From the NCBI GenBank assembly GCA_964036045.1, contig OZ038383.1:63741725-63805724 (forward strand): a stretch of 64,000 bases of DNA. Direction: 5' to 3'. Of this stretch, positions 11,766 to 22,370 are shown in pieces (within the stretch, counting starts at the first letter, position 1; every line of letters begins with the position of its first letter). The position numbers and the translations under genes were made by a program. The notes under the pieces are model-generated. The model was not told the origin of the DNA. It saw only the letters and a list, made by a program, of their open reading frames with translations, and did no database searches. This stretch comes from Eutreptiella sp. 'Long Island Sound 2002' (taxonomy: Eukaryota; Euglenozoa; Euglenophyceae; Eutreptiales; Eutreptiaceae).

Positions 11766-12564
11766 CACCCCCCTCACCCGGGGCCTTCAGGTCCACCGTC
11801 TCCACCCCTTGCACGGGGGACTCCCTAGTTGCCAAGGGTTGCAACCTCATCCGCATGAGGGGGACATGCCGAGGAAGCACTAGCGGTACCTTGCCGCCAT
11901 GAAACCCTCATGTGACGTATGCAGCTACGAAGCCGGTTTCCTTTCGCCAAGTTGCTAGAAGATGCTACCGGAATGGCGCGGATGTAGTTTTTGTCACTGC
12001 ATCCCAAGCTGTGGTCTTTGGGGCTCTTTTTGGGTTCAAAGGAAAGCCAAATCTGTCCAAAAAAAAACCGTCGTTTCATGCCGCCGGCTTCCTCGAAAAC
12101 CTACTCCACCACAGGCATGTGAAAAAGATGGCTTCCTAGCTCCTAGGACCTTGCTAGCTCCTAGGACCCCTTATGACGTCAAAGCCAGACTTCCCGCACG
12201 CAAGTCTAACCCGCTACTACTCAAGCACCATTACACCACCCTGGTACACCTCAGGTGATGCCCTAGCACCGTACCTTCCCTGGCAGACTTCGTAGGAAGA
12301 AATGCTTCATCACTGCTTTTTTGTGCATCAAGTTTGTTCCATTGTTCATCAACATGATTTCTCATAAAGTAAAGACACATTCGCAAACAAATGACAACCC
12401 TACTGGGGGCCTAGGGTCTTTGGCTACACATTGCAGTCATCTTCCCAAAGCAAGGAAGGCAGGAGGCACAAACAACCCAAGGTTACCCAAGGTCCAAGGT
12501 CCAAGGCCCAAGGTCCTGGTTACCTGCACATCGCAGGGGTAATTTGGCTGCTCACTTGCACCTT

Positions 12565-14060
12565 CTTGCCCCCGGTAGTTTGGAAACACGGCCGCCTTTA
12601 GCTACACCTCGAGAACTTTGCTTTGAAATCTCCATCTTTAAAACCTTGTGCCGCCCTTCCCCTTTGAAAGCCGAGAAAATTGCAATGTGTCGCCATGTAT
12701 GTGCCCACCCCAACATGTGGTCTATCTACAAATGGGCCCACAAGGTAATGGACGTTCCACACGCCTTGTGGGCATCCCCCATGTTTTTCAATTGTGTTGA
12801 TATAATTGCAAAATCCTGCACTTGTATGGGACCTGATTCGCAGGCAATATCACTTGTTGCCAGCAAAGATTTTCCCATTGAGGGAAACTATCCGCGCGTG
12901 CTCCCCCCACGCCAACAATGGTTGTGCAATAGGCCATCTTCCTCAAGGTGGTCAGCAACCACATCCGAACCCTCACTCTTCACCCGCTCTGTAGCAGGAG
13001 TTTGCTCCAACTGCAGCCCCTCATACTTATCTCCCCCCTCATCCTGCAATTGGACACCAATGGCCGTGCGTGCTTGGTTGCATATGGGATCCAAGAACCA
13101 CTGCACCCACTTTACCGCCTTCCGCCTTGGCCACCGATGGGACCTCCGCAGGTTGGTAACCGGGGCACCAACCCCATTGTGTATGTGCCCATGGACACCA
13201 TGCAGTCCGTAGTCCCGTGGTCGCCGGAAAGGCCGAATTGCTGGTGCAATCATGCTAGCCCACAGCCACTCATGTATAATTAGCCGCCCCCCTTTTTTTC
13301 ATTAAATTCAAGCAGGATCGTGGCACCGTTTCGGCACAATGTCAGCAGACTAAAACAGCACGATTCTTCACCGGAAAATTACAACACCGTCAAAGCAGAA
13401 TCAGTGCTTTGGTGTCGGCGACAAAAAATGCAATGATGTGGCGCGGGTATCCATCGCTATCCTCAAACCGTTGCTTACATACATCCGCGATGTCCGCGTT
13501 GACATCGCACGTCTGCACCAAGTGACTAAGAATCGATTGCTTCTCGGATCAACAGAGGAGAATCGACAACCCCAACGGCATGGTGGTGCCAAGGTCCCCA
13601 ACAGCAAAATGAAAGAAAGACATGCTCTGGAGTTTCATGCCATCGTATGCTACTCCCAGCCAAACATCGCAATATAGGACTGTCGGTCCATCTCGATGCC
13701 ACATAACCTATGAAACCTGCATAAAAGAAAATGGTGTCACTACAATTTTTGCACATGAACGTTTTGCAGGCAGTGTTCACCATACTGCAGTTTTTGCCAG
13801 AGGTTGCATGTTGCCCGAAAATTTTCATGGTCCTCATCAGATTCAACCTCCATCGCGGATGGAGCCGACAATCGTTTCTACACCCGCATTAGCATGGATG
13901 AGGGACATTTCCAAGCGCTACGTTCACGGCTGCATTGAAGTTTGCGCAAGATGTCCCCATTTTTGCGGCTCTCCCACAAAATGGCTGCAGCCATCAACTC
14001 CAATGGTTTTGGGGGCGGCGATTGGGGGTTGCAGACGAGGTGGATGAGGCGGCGACCCGG
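12565..14060 (-). pseudogene. Family A middle segments, copy 2
   Basis: Diverged duplicate of 8630-10100, offset by about 3.95 kb. Recognisable matches on the minus strand are GAPVTNLRRSHRWPRRKAVK near 13110-13190, ADVCKQRFEDSDGYPRH near 13450-13500, NPQSPPPKPLELMAAAILW near 13950-14020 and SDEDHENFRATCNLWQKLQY near 13790-13850. The frame is broken in several places. It gives independent support that the minus strand is the coding strand of family A. Function unknown. Confidence 0.4.
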
Positions 14061-14296
14061 TTGCACTTGAACTTGCTAATAGGGCCCTGGGAGTGCCCTT
14101 TCGAAGGCTGAAGGTCATAGAACCTCCTGCAGAGGGCATTGTACCTAGTGAGATACTCCCATGGCCGCATAGTTAAAACACAAACAACTGAGCGTGCGGT
14201 TGGCACAAAAATGATGCCCTGCCCTAGCCAGCCCAAAGAACCCACGCAGAATACAACATTACACGCCCAGTCCAGAGTTAGCGGGCGCCCGGTCAC

Positions 14297-14423
14297 GACT
14301 GGGCGCGCGCCAACTCACAACTTGGCCCGCACCAAGTCACAACTTGGCCCGCGCCAAGTTGTGGGTCGCGAGCGCCAACTGCGGAGCTCGCACAACCCGT
14401 GCTGACTTGGCGCACGCCAGGTC
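14297..14423. repeat. Cluster of four family A palindromes
   Basis: Four versions of the CTTGGC-GCGC-GCCAAG palindrome lie within 127 bp: 14297-14315 (GACTGGGCGCGCGCCAACT), 14319-14337, 14341-14360 (AACTTGGCCCGCGCCAAGTT) and 14404-14423. The spacing is irregular. This is the densest cluster in the family and lies at one side of the block unique to copy 2. Confidence 0.75.
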
Positions 14424-14922
14424 TTGCCCGGACTTGGAAAAGGCATTATAAGGTATGATATACCCTACTTCCGAGGCCGCTCGTGGGCCCTCTCGTGTGA
14501 CGCACAGGCATAGCCCGAGCCATGACTCGGACTGCCCTCACCCCCCTCCGGCTTGGGCCTCTTGGCGGGGTCGAGCAGGGCAGCCATGGGGTGGGCCTCA
14601 AGGGTATTCTGCATATCCTTGGTGGTGTCTTGCTTTGCCCCAAGCGGATTGCAACATGGCGGCACGTGTTGAGTGTACTGTGCATCTCAACAACGGGGGC
14701 CTCAAATTACACCCGAAACTCACTCTCACTACTGTCACCGCCACCGCCCGAAGCGGGAAATGCACTATCGCCGCCACCGCTAGAGCTGTGTTATGCTTGA
14801 TGCAGCGCCCTTTCCAACTCCTCCGTCCTCTTGTCCCACGCCTTCTCCCCCGTATCCCACGCAAGTCTGTGGCACATCCCCTCTTCCATTCTTCTCAACA
14901 TCCAGTTGAGATTGCAATAGCG

Positions 14923-15675
14923 CTACCTGGCTTGCAGACAAATAACTTCCGCCGCTTCGGAAACACTCCGGTTTGCTTGACCTCCGACAACCTTGCCCTG
15001 CTTGCTCTCCTTGCTCTTACACGGAGGCGCCTTCCCGGGGCCGTTCCACTCAAATACCCTATCCCGACCCTTACTCTCAAACGAAACCTCAGATAAACAG
15101 TCACCGCCTTTGAGCGTCTTCATGCCCTCAAGAAGTTTGCGGTAACGCAACAAAAAGGCATCAACGTCTGCGGTTAATTCTGGTGCCCCCCCCATGGCCC
15201 GCACGTCACTGCACTCTGCCTGTCAGCGCTACAGTTGACCAAGGTGGTCAACATGGCACACAATCAGGCGACTGTGGATGGAGGGGTGCTTCACGTGGAT
15301 GAAGGGCACGGCATCCACCTCAAATGGTGTCGGCCCCCGTCCTGGCAGAACGGCCCAAAAGGCGCAAGCGACCACTATGAACTCCTGAGCGCCTCGCCGC
15401 ACCACGTGCGACCGTTAGAGCTTGGCGACGATGTGGCCTTCATCATCCTCAAGTTTCACGACCACATCCTTCCGTCTCGCCACCTTCGTGAACTTGGCCT
15501 TTCCCTCAAAGTTCGCCTCGAAGGTTTCCAGCCCACGTACCTCCAAGACCGACCAAACCACTTGCCCAGTCGGCGACCGCGGAGAGGCCGGGACAACTGG
15601 GACATCTGGCACCTCCGGCAACAAATCCCAGCAACTGGGGGGCACAACTATCGTGGTCTCAGTCTTCATCAGCAA
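14923..15675 (-). pseudogene. Coding segments in the copy 2-specific block
   Basis: The minus strand reads MKTETTIVVPPSCWDLLPEV, VWSVLEVRGLETFEANFEGK and DVVVKLEDDEGHIVAKL, then a single TAA at 15415-15417 and continued coding (FEVDAVPFIHVKHPSIHSRL). Further on it gives MGGAPELTADVDAFLLRYRK and FESKGRDRVFEWNGPGKA. The even amino-acid mix across the stop suggests one protein interrupted by decay. I recognise no family. It may belong to a separate insertion carried inside family A copy 2. Confidence 0.35.
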
Positions 15676-15729
15676 GTTGATGAAGTGGATCCTGTTCCGA
15701 ATAAGTGGGGGAGATTTGCAAAGAAGTTG

Positions 15730-16462
15730 GCTTGGGTTAAGTCACTATATGACGCGCGCCAACTTGGACTTGGAGGTAGGGTTGGGACAGGACAGTGGAA
15801 CTTGGCGCGCGCCATGTCAAGGGTTGACGAACACTGAAGAGAGGATGGAGCATTCGGAGCAAGTTAGTGAGTAAGGGGGATAGCTTTTCGTAGCGGGCAC
15901 ACGCAACTTCCTTTGTGGCCTTGTTGATCTTCACGAGGCCGTTCAGCTGCGTGTCCTGGCTGGCCATCTGGACCCATGACATTGTCTTCGAAGCAGGGGT
16001 GCGAAAGAGCGTTGCCCCGGGGACGGCAAACACATGAGCAAGCGTGCCACACTCCACATTGACGCAGCAAACCTATGTGGAGTCCGCCCGGGGGAGCCAC
16101 TAGCGATGGGCGTGGTGCGTGAGGCACCCTTCGGCCGACTCATCGGCGGGGCCCACGTGCGGGTTGGCGAAGGGCACCAGGTGGAAGGTGGTAGTGGCGC
16201 AGTCTTGCAAAGGGACCACATCGCCTGCGTAGCGAACGTTTGGCTTCACCAGGATGGGTGACGGGGAGATGGAGGCGGTGGAAGAAGCAGGGATCATCGG
16301 TGATGAGGGTTCCAAGATGTTCATGTCCCCTTGGGGCTCCAGGCTAAGACTACCCAATGACACTACATCCCTCTCCACCATGGTAAAGGGGATGGCATAA
16401 GCGATGGCATGGTGCGGATTGAACACCGCTGCCCCACCATCCTCAATGTCCGCGTCCTTCAC
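15730..16462 (-). pseudogene. Family A C-terminal domain, copy 2
   Basis: This is the best preserved copy. Frame 16462-16100 reads IEDGGAAVFNPHHAIAYAIP, ERDVVSLGSLSLEPQGDMN and LVKPNVRYAGDVVPLQDCAT, then ADESAEGCLTHHAHR and a stop. Coding continues in another frame as LAHVFAVPGATLFRTPASKT and GLVKINKATKEVACARYEK. The 42.7 kb copy shows the same order (FAIPGATLICHPRAKTM; ATKEVMCACGMK). No fold assigned. Confidence 0.45.
15799..15818. repeat. Family A palindrome
   Basis: AACTTGGCGCGCGCCATGTC, one mismatch from a perfect palindrome. A half site (GCGCGCCAACTTGG) lies 45 bp upstream at about 15753-15766. Confidence 0.65.
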
Positions 16463-16834
16463 CGTTTCGCCCTCCTCGTTGTGTGTCTTTTTTTGCTTCT
16501 CATTCTCCTTCTCCTGCTTCTATTGCTCCGCCTCCCTCTTGTCCTTCTCCTTGTCCCCCTGCTTCTCTTTCTCCTTTTCCTCCTCCTTCTTTTTCCCTTT
16601 TCCACATCCTTCTCCTTCTCTGTTTCCTCCAACAAAATCACCTCCCCTCTCTCCTCCTCCGCCTTCTCAACCTTCTGGTTCTCATTTTCCTCTTCCGTCG
16701 CCACCACGGAGGCAGGCATCACCGGCACTCAATGCATTAACTCTGCAAGTGTTTCCGGTTCCACCATCGGCATACGTGTGCGCCGACCCGGGGTCCACCT
16801 ACTCCGCGGTGCATAACCGTCCCGCGAAGCACGG

Positions 16835-17498
16835 TCACACTCCGAAGAGGCTGAACCACAATGTCCGACTGGTTAGAGGTATGATACACCGTTCGCACCC
16901 TGAACAAACCAGAAAGGACTTGCTTGGGGAGCACAACGTGACTAGAATCATCACCACGATGGTTTGCCCCGTTATGCGGTGCCCCAACGAAAAATCCCCA
17001 TGCGGGATCAGGAAGCCCTTCCACGGAGGAGCATCCCAGCGGTCGATGAGATTGGGACACAGCTGTTCCAAACCATCAAGCTTTGAGATGCCCTCCCTGA
17101 GGTGGGTCACCAAATCGTGCTCGAGATCTTAAGACAACCAGTTGACCAAATTGGTTGCCTTGGTTTGATACCTGCCACCCCATGAACTTGGCAAAGTAAA
17201 ATGCACACACGTGCAATTGATTTGCCAAATGTAGAATGGTTCCTGGTGGGTTTGGAAGTTCCACTCTGTCTCAGACAAAAACCTCCCTTGTACATCCACG
17301 AGCCCTTGGGGTAAGTTGGTGAAGGTGGACATATCCTCGGCAGTGAGCCGGTAGGACAGTGGGAGGAAGCGGGGCAGTGCTGAGCACGGGAGGGAGCCTC
17401 GTCCTCCTCAATGACTTGCTGAACATCATCGTTGGAGAGGAGAGACGCTTTGATGGCGCCCCGCATTTGTACGTTGACCTTTTTCCCGGTTTTCGACT
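16835..17498 (-). pseudogene. Family A N-terminal region, copy 2
   Basis: An ATG at 17498 opens MPPKSKTGKKVNVQMRGAIK, followed by SLLSNDDVQQVIEEDEAPSR: a basic start followed by an acidic helix. After a frame change come MSTFTNLPQGLVDVQGRFLS and ETEWNFQTHQEPFYIWQINC, and later EGISKLDGLEQLCPNLIDRW. The upstream ATG is the first Met with a convincing protein behind it, so I take it as the family A start. A palindrome lies about 110 bp upstream of it (17602-17622). Function unknown. Confidence 0.4.
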
Positions 17499-17601
17499 TG
17501 GGGGGCATTAAATGAAATGAAACTTTTAGTCTGAGACAACAAGTGCTATGGAATGGGGAGGGGTGTAGGGGGTAAAAGGAAGTGAGGAACAAACAACTGA
17601 G

Positions 17602-17622
17602 CAACTTGGCGCGCGCCACGTC
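17602..17622. repeat. Family A palindrome upstream of the family A start codon
   Basis: CAACTTGGCGCGCGCCACGTC, followed at once by a related half site (TGATTTGGCGCGGCG). It is about 105 bp upstream of the ATG at 17498 on the minus strand, so a regulatory or transposase-binding role is possible. Confidence 0.6.
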
Positions 17623-17844
17623 CTGATTTGGCGCGGCGAACACCACTTGGCAGGAAAAAAGTGACTTCATTAAAAAAAAAAAACATACCACATACCAAAG
17701 AGTGAGCAAAAGAGCCAAAAGGTGCAAAAAGGCAATAGTTCTTGACATTGCATGCAACAAGCACAACAAAAGCACTGTGCAAAACACATATGAGTTGCAC
17801 GTTGTAGACATGGAGTTGGCCTAGAGTTGATGAAAGTGAAGTTT

Positions 17845-18474
17845 GTGGACTTGGCTTCGTAGTTCCAGTGGCCAGTGAGAAAGACTTCCATTGGCTTGAG
17901 ATTCTCTGTGCATTCCTTCGCCGTTACCACAACACGCCTTTGTACCATGGCCTTTGCGCAAAGAAAATTGTTTTTGGGAGAAAGAAGTGTTGGTGGAACA
18001 TGCCGCTGAATAACCTTCGCCCTCGAAAAGATGCTTCGTTGTTTATGGACGAAATCGAGAGGAGCAAATAAATTGCCTCTAACTTAATTGATAAGCATCA
18101 GGCCGACTGGCTTTGGGTCCAGAATCAAGGCCGAAAACAGCCACAAATTTTTAAGTGGACAATCGAGAATTTGGCTTCAAAAAACGGAAACAACTCTAGA
18201 CGGAGATGACAAGCTGCTTCCACTGTGGGAGGGGCCATTTGCGGTCCCCCATCGTGTGGGAGACAACAGGTGGAGCATGCGTGTGGATGTTAACAGGGAA
18301 ATGCAGGTTTTGGGCAATCGGCTTCAGAGACATATCCCGTTCCCGAAAAAGAGAGTTAAACCCCTTTACCGGACCTTGATATTCCTGGGGGATCGAGTCA
18401 TCGACGGGGGGAAGTGCAAACTCAAGAAGATTCTTGAGGCTGGTGGCGACGCCAAAGGCGAATGGGAATTGTGA
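17845..18474 (+). pseudogene. Integrase C-terminal region of R1
   Basis: The first frame (17868-18071) reads ILCAFLRRYHNTPLYHGLCA, KKIVFGRKKCWWNMPLNN and KDASLFMDEIERS. The second frame (18088-18474) continues with ADWLWVQNQGRKQPQIFKW, DGDDKLLPLWEGPFAVPHRV and NRLQRHIPFPKKRVKPLYRT. This is the standard end of Ty3-type integrases: the 'YHNTP...G..P..+VFGR' region after the core, then a C-terminal DNA-binding domain with 'L...WEGPF.V...VG...' . One frame change separates the halves. The missing piece between 7.76 kb and 17.85 kb coincides with the family A block. Confidence 0.6.
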
Positions 18475-18945
18475 TGTGAGTAGAGGGGCTTTGGTTCCGG
18501 TCACAACAACTGGGAAACAGCCCATTCTTTTGTTCACGGATACACCAAGGGGTTGATGGACTTCCTGAAGAAGCAACCTAAAATTAGTATTCTCCTGACG
18601 GATTGCCTGTCCCAACCATACAGACAAATTGAAGACAACGGAAAAGATCTGGTGGTGAATACAGATCGACCCTTTTATGGCCCTTGTCCGCCACATTCGA
18701 GGATAGATACGCCGATCCCCCTTCTTGAGGTGGGCCAGCCCGGGAGCCACATGAGAAACGAGCTTCGAATTTTGCAGCTGATTTACAAAGCCCAAGCAGC
18801 ACGCGTGCCCCACCAAGACCGGTTGATGGTCACATGCGTTCGTGATTGGCCGAAATGAAGGATTGTTCGGAAAGCATGAGCCGTTGGCACCCTAATTCCA
18901 TTGACAGTCATCTACTCCAAGGCGTCATGGCACTCGTCCCCAGGG
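18475..18945. other. Sequence downstream of the R1 integrase, no gene identified
   Basis: Plus-strand frames are short and carry no known motif. The long minus-strand frame (18816-18196) overlaps the integrase coding region antisense and is best explained as its shadow. This may be the 3' untranslated part of R1, but no polypurine tract or terminal repeat was identified. Confidence 0.35.
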
Positions 18946-18949
18946 CTCA

Positions 18950-19560
18950 AGGGTGTACGTTCGATACCCTTGCATGTCCAACTTCTTCAAAAGCTCCAGC
19001 CTCGCCACATCGACCACTTATCACAATGAAAGTGCTCGGAAGCCTCACAAAAATTTCAACATGCTTCATCCAATGTTCATTTTTGGTGAAGTCACGATGT
19101 GGATTCTTAAGAATGTTTGATAATTTGACAGCAATCAAATTTTCTTTGGTCTCCGTTGGGCACACAAAGCGTGGAAGCACAACGGGTGTCCACGGAGGGT
19201 GCTGCCACGTCCCGAAAAAAACTGAAAGCACACTCAATCTAGGGAGATCCTGGGTAATCTTGCCTTTGCTGGTCTTGCACCTTTGGAAATTTGGCTAGTC
19301 CCGCAGATGTGTATTTTTTTTCATACTTCCGGCGCCACATAAGTTCGAAGTTCAAAGCGTCACTATGAACAAAGAAGGAGCACTCACAGACACGTCGCCT
19401 AGCATCAGTACAGCCGTTGTACCTATAGCCACAGGCTTCGTGCGGGTTATGCACGTCCATCGAGGACACCTTTCGGGACAAGTTATCCCACAAGTCGGCA
19501 GACGGTGGTGTGCACATCTGCCTTGCCACGGGCATTGGCTGCACAGTCCGAAGTTGCAAG
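18950..19560 (-). pseudogene. Unidentified minus-strand coding segments
   Basis: Frame 19559-19239 reads CGYRYNGCTDARRRVCECSF, then VHSDALNFELMWRRKYEKKY. After a frame change, 19237-18947 gives FGTWQHPPWTPVVLPRFVCP and TKENLIAVKLSNILKNPHRD. Mixed, non-repetitive composition and good continuity suggest decayed coding sequence. Four cysteines in the first part could form a metal site, but no family is recognised. It lies between R1 and R2 and its owner is unclear. Confidence 0.3.
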
Positions 19561-19597
19561 TGATGTTTTTTCTAGTGTGGTGGTAGCGAGCCAAGGG

Positions 19598-20184
19598 TCA
19601 CGTGCGGTGGGTCATTAGAGATCTAGTCAGCTGAATCTCCCATGGGTTTGTCGGTTCAGGGTCCCCAATAAACTGGATGTAGTCCGGGCTGTCGGGGTGG
19701 TGCGTCCTGTATCGCTTGAAACGCCGAGCCGGTGATAAGGCGACTGCACCCGCAGGCCTCTTTTTCTGTTTCCTAACAAGGCTCCACCGCTCTGCGATTT
19801 CCTCCACCCAGGCCTGGTACTCCATCAGCCACCGGCTCATGCGGGCCCGCACCTCCTCCAGTGACTCCTGCCGCCATTGTTCCATGGATCTATGTTGGCT
19901 GACGCGGGCAAGTTGCAAGGTATCGCACATGGCTGCGGTCAACCACGTGTCCCTCCCCCAAGCTTATGGGTCACCATAGCAGTCCATGTGCGGAAGTTCT
20001 GGTAGGCCAGCTGCTGGTGGCTAATGTTGGCCCGGGCAACTGTGGCCGAGTGGGCGAGCGCAGACCGCACCGCCAGTTCCAGCATTTTTGTATGCCGCAG
20101 GACCCTTGTGGTGAGGCAGCGCAGGCTGGAAAGTGTGCCCACCAAAACACGTTGACGTAGGCGGTGCGCCGCATAGAGAGTCAC
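19598..20184 (-). pseudogene. R2 3'-terminal coding segment, unknown
   Basis: Frame 20184-19939 gives TLYAAHRLRQRVLVGTLSSL and HTKMLELAVRSALAHSATVA. It shifts to frame 19942-19598: WRQESLEEVRARMSRWLMEY, QAWVEEIAERWSLVRKQKKR and HHPDSPDYIQFIGDPEPTNP. The sequence is amphipathic helix followed by a basic KKRPAG cluster and an acidic tail. It is downstream of the integrase-like motif on the same strand, so it may be the element's C-terminal region. No family recognised. Confidence 0.35.
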
Positions 20185-20423
20185 GCGAACCCTATGGTGG
20201 AACCAAAACCGCGTGCGCTAAGCGGACACGGCGAGCACGCTAGCACACGCGTCCACGTGTGAGGCTCATGTCATTGCCACCCCGCCAGTAACCTGTCATT
20301 GCGCCAGGATTCCCCTCGCGGTTCCTCTGATCAGTGATTCGACCGTCTGCATCAGATTATTGGCCGCCATGTAGGTTGCCCCTGTCACAGGTCGCCACTG
20401 TTTTGTGGGGGTCACAGACGGCG

Positions 20424-21040
20424 TTAAGTGCATGCCTGTGTCAAGGAAGCGATAGGCTGGAGGGTTTTCCGTAGTTGATCATCACTCCACTTAGAGTGGA
20501 ACCACTTCTTGAACAGCTTCAAGGTACAATCAGCCCCAACATGACCACTAGACTCATGGGTCCACTTGAGGAGTGCCGGGATACAGTCGCTAGGCACGAC
20601 TATCCCGTCCTCATGCCATGTAGTATTGCTTTTCCAGCATTTGTCCTTGTCGCTCTTGGAAAGCCCGCTTGGCTCCCAGAAGGTCATCCTCCGTGCAGTT
20701 TGCCTCAAACGTTATTTCGCCGAGCGTAGAGTCCAGCGTGACATCGTGGCTTATCAAAGCGCTCTCTTTTCGGCCATATGTGACCACGTATTCTGTGTGC
20801 CCCGATATGTGGGATGCACCTCGAGTCGAGACTGTGGTGAAGAGACCAAACAACGCTGCATATTTGCGTACGGTGGCCTCGGACAATCCAGAAGGAGCGG
20901 TAATCGGCGCTTGCCCATCTAGAACCGGTTCCCTTGGTGCCCGTTGATGGTCTTCCTCTGTCCCTGCCCCCCACACCCCAAATCTGACACGACGATCCGT
21001 CGTTAACTTCTTCAACACCAGTCGACTGTTCTACCATAGC
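20424..21040 (-). pseudogene. Integrase H2C2 zinc-binding region of R2
   Basis: Frame 20708-20424 reads DGIVVPSDCIPALLKWTHES, SGHVGADCTLKLFKKWFHSK and WSDDQLRKTLQPI. This fits the N-terminal integrase domain: 'vP......(L)+..H...GH.G...T......F.W......' with the two histidines in H-x4-H. The C-x2-C half is lost in a frame change just after LQPI. Upstream, frame 21018-20611 encodes GLSEATVRKYAALFGLFTTV and TEYVVTYGRKESALISHDVT, resembling an RNase H-like preceding region only weakly. No catalytic core is visible. Confidence 0.5.
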
Positions 21041-21218
21041 CCTCGCGCTACCTCTGAGACCTGATTCTCGTTGGCAAGTGTCACAATGCGCCGATACCGC
21101 ATGTGTGGCACACCCGTTGGGAACACTTCTGTCAAGAAGGGTGGGCGAGGCAAGGGAAATTCATCGTCCAGGTCCTTGTCCATTACCGCTGCCAGGTATG
21201 CCGCCAAATCTTCTGGGG

Positions 21219-22370
21219 CTAGATATCTTGTATCCCCTCTTTTCCTTTTTTTGGTTTGGCTTGCAGGATGATGTACAACTTCTCATGATCGGTGAGGTCG
21301 AGCCACTGTACCCGAGTGTCCGAGTGTTCAAGGAAGGCCTCCATTCTGTCATGGAGTACCTGAGGGATTTGGTATTCCCACAAGTAACTTGTCTCATCAG
21401 GGGCGGCTATGCGCGTGGCGCCCTTCCAAGGGAACACAGAGTTACGGCGGGCCACCAAAGATGCGTCATCCGTGGAGGAATTCACGAACCGATAGAATTG
21501 GGTTCTTTTTTCAATCGCACTGGGCACCAGCACTCGGTAGGTTCTGGGCGGGACTTCTACCTGTGGGTTGAACACATTTGGATTTTGCAAGTATCGGATC
21601 GGGAGATCTTGACAAGGGAGCCACTGAGCAGTGCTGCTCAGTAGGCAGGCTACCATGCGTACATCCCAGGTGGACACTCTAGCGATGTCCACATGCTCAG
21701 GAGATGTGGTCCTCGCCACTTGAAAGTACCCCGACTTGTCGACTATGGCGGCAACCATCTTGCGTCGCAACTTCCTCATGATCCCCCTCCCATCCAATGG
21801 GAGCATCACATGTGCCGGGCCGACAGGCCGAATTTTTGTTTCTAACATTACCCACAGATATCGCGCTTGTGACTCTTTTCGTGGCATCTGTTCCATTGCA
21901 TTTACGATGGCCGACACTACGGCGGTTTGATTTCCCGTCCACACTATCCGTTGCCCCTCATTTGTGAAAGATTCCTCTTTTTTGGTTGTGTGTAGTGGCA
22001 AAGTCCAAACTGCCGTGTCCCCGGGGTTCATGCGGTTCAGGGCATCTACAGTGGGTGAGTCTGGCCGTGCCTTGTGGTCGGAAAATGGACGCAGCGGGGA
22101 GGTCACACTATCGGACAAATCTACATTCCATGGCTGTGTTGCTAGGACGTCCTGGTACAGGTCCTTTCTTGCCATGGCTGCCGCCACGTCTTCGTAGGTG
22201 GTGCCATGGTGTAGTACCCCACGATTGTGGGGATTTGGCTGCCAGTCGTGGAGCGTGGTTTTCCCTAGGGTGATGTAGTATTCTGCCTCATTTGCGGGGG
22301 GATCAGGCGGTGGTGTCCCTCGGGTTTTCCGATGGACCTTCCTTTGGTTCTGGTGTCGGTGCACCTGCAA
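21219..22370 (-). CDS. R2 383-aa open frame, unidentified polyprotein part
   Basis: The longest unbroken R2 frame. Landmarks: EAEYYITLGKTTLHDWQPNP near residue 28, YEDVAAAMARKDLYQDVLAT near 59, VWTLPLHTTKKEESFTNEGQ near 120, WVMLETKIRPVGPAHVMLPL near 172, GIMRKLRRKMVAAIVDKSGY near 194 and YRFVNSSTDDASLVARRNSV near 296. It ends after an A/G run (KPKKGKEG) where the frame shifts. Coding continues in another frame (LAPEDLAAYLAAVMDKDLDD), so the stop is probably the result of an indel. No family recognised. It overlaps the 2A-like frame by 68 bases in a different frame. Confidence 0.5.
   Translation of the reverse strand: MQVHRHQNQRKVHRKTRGTPPPDPPANEAEYYITLGKTTLHDWQPNPHNRGVLHHGTTYEDVAAAMARKDLYQDVLATQPWNVDLSDSVTSPLRPFSDHKARPDSPTVDALNRMNPGDTAVWTLPLHTTKKEESFTNEGQRIVWTGNQTAVVSAIVNAMEQMPRKESQARYLWVMLETKIRPVGPAHVMLPLDGRGIMRKLRRKMVAAIVDKSGYFQVARTTSPEHVDIARVSTWDVRMVACLLSSTAQWLPCQDLPIRYLQNPNVFNPQVEVPPRTYRVLVPSAIEKRTQFYRFVNSSTDDASLVARRNSVFPWKGATRIAAPDETSYLWEYQIPQVLHDRMEAFLEHSDTRVQWLDLTDHEKLYIILQAKPKKGKEGIQDI

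Larger units (their letters stand above)
7840..11830 (-). mobile_element. Family A repeat, copy 1
   Basis: This segment is homologous, in the same order and orientation, to 11.9-14.06 kb and 15.9-17.2 kb. Examples are 7860-8100 against 11915-12140, 8630-9300 against 12565-13250, 9440-10100 against 13400-14050, 10120-10600 against 15890-16410, and 11430-11760 against 16840-17165. The coding sense is minus throughout: unknown N-terminal segment, Lys/Glu-rich coil, conserved C-terminal domain, then further segments toward 7.86 kb. No terminal repeats or recognised transposition protein were found, so the type of element is unknown. Confidence 0.6.
11890..17830 (-). mobile_element. Family A repeat, copy 2, with an extra 14.1-15.85 kb block
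   Basis: This copy follows copy 1 head-to-tail in the same orientation. It contains all copy 1 segments, but between the proline-linker segment (ends about 14060) and the C-terminal domain (starts about 15730) it has a block of about 1.75 kb that copy 1 lacks. Four family A palindromes sit at 14297-14423 and one at 15799-15818, near the two ends of that block. The 5' end of the coding strand, at 17498, starts MPPKSKTGKKVNVQMRGAIK. It ends against the R1 integrase C-terminal fragment. Confidence 0.58.

Noticed and set aside
18196-18816. 206-codon minus-strand frame
   Set aside because: It overlaps the R1 integrase C-terminal region antisense. The plus strand has the recognisable WEGPF and YHNTP motifs.
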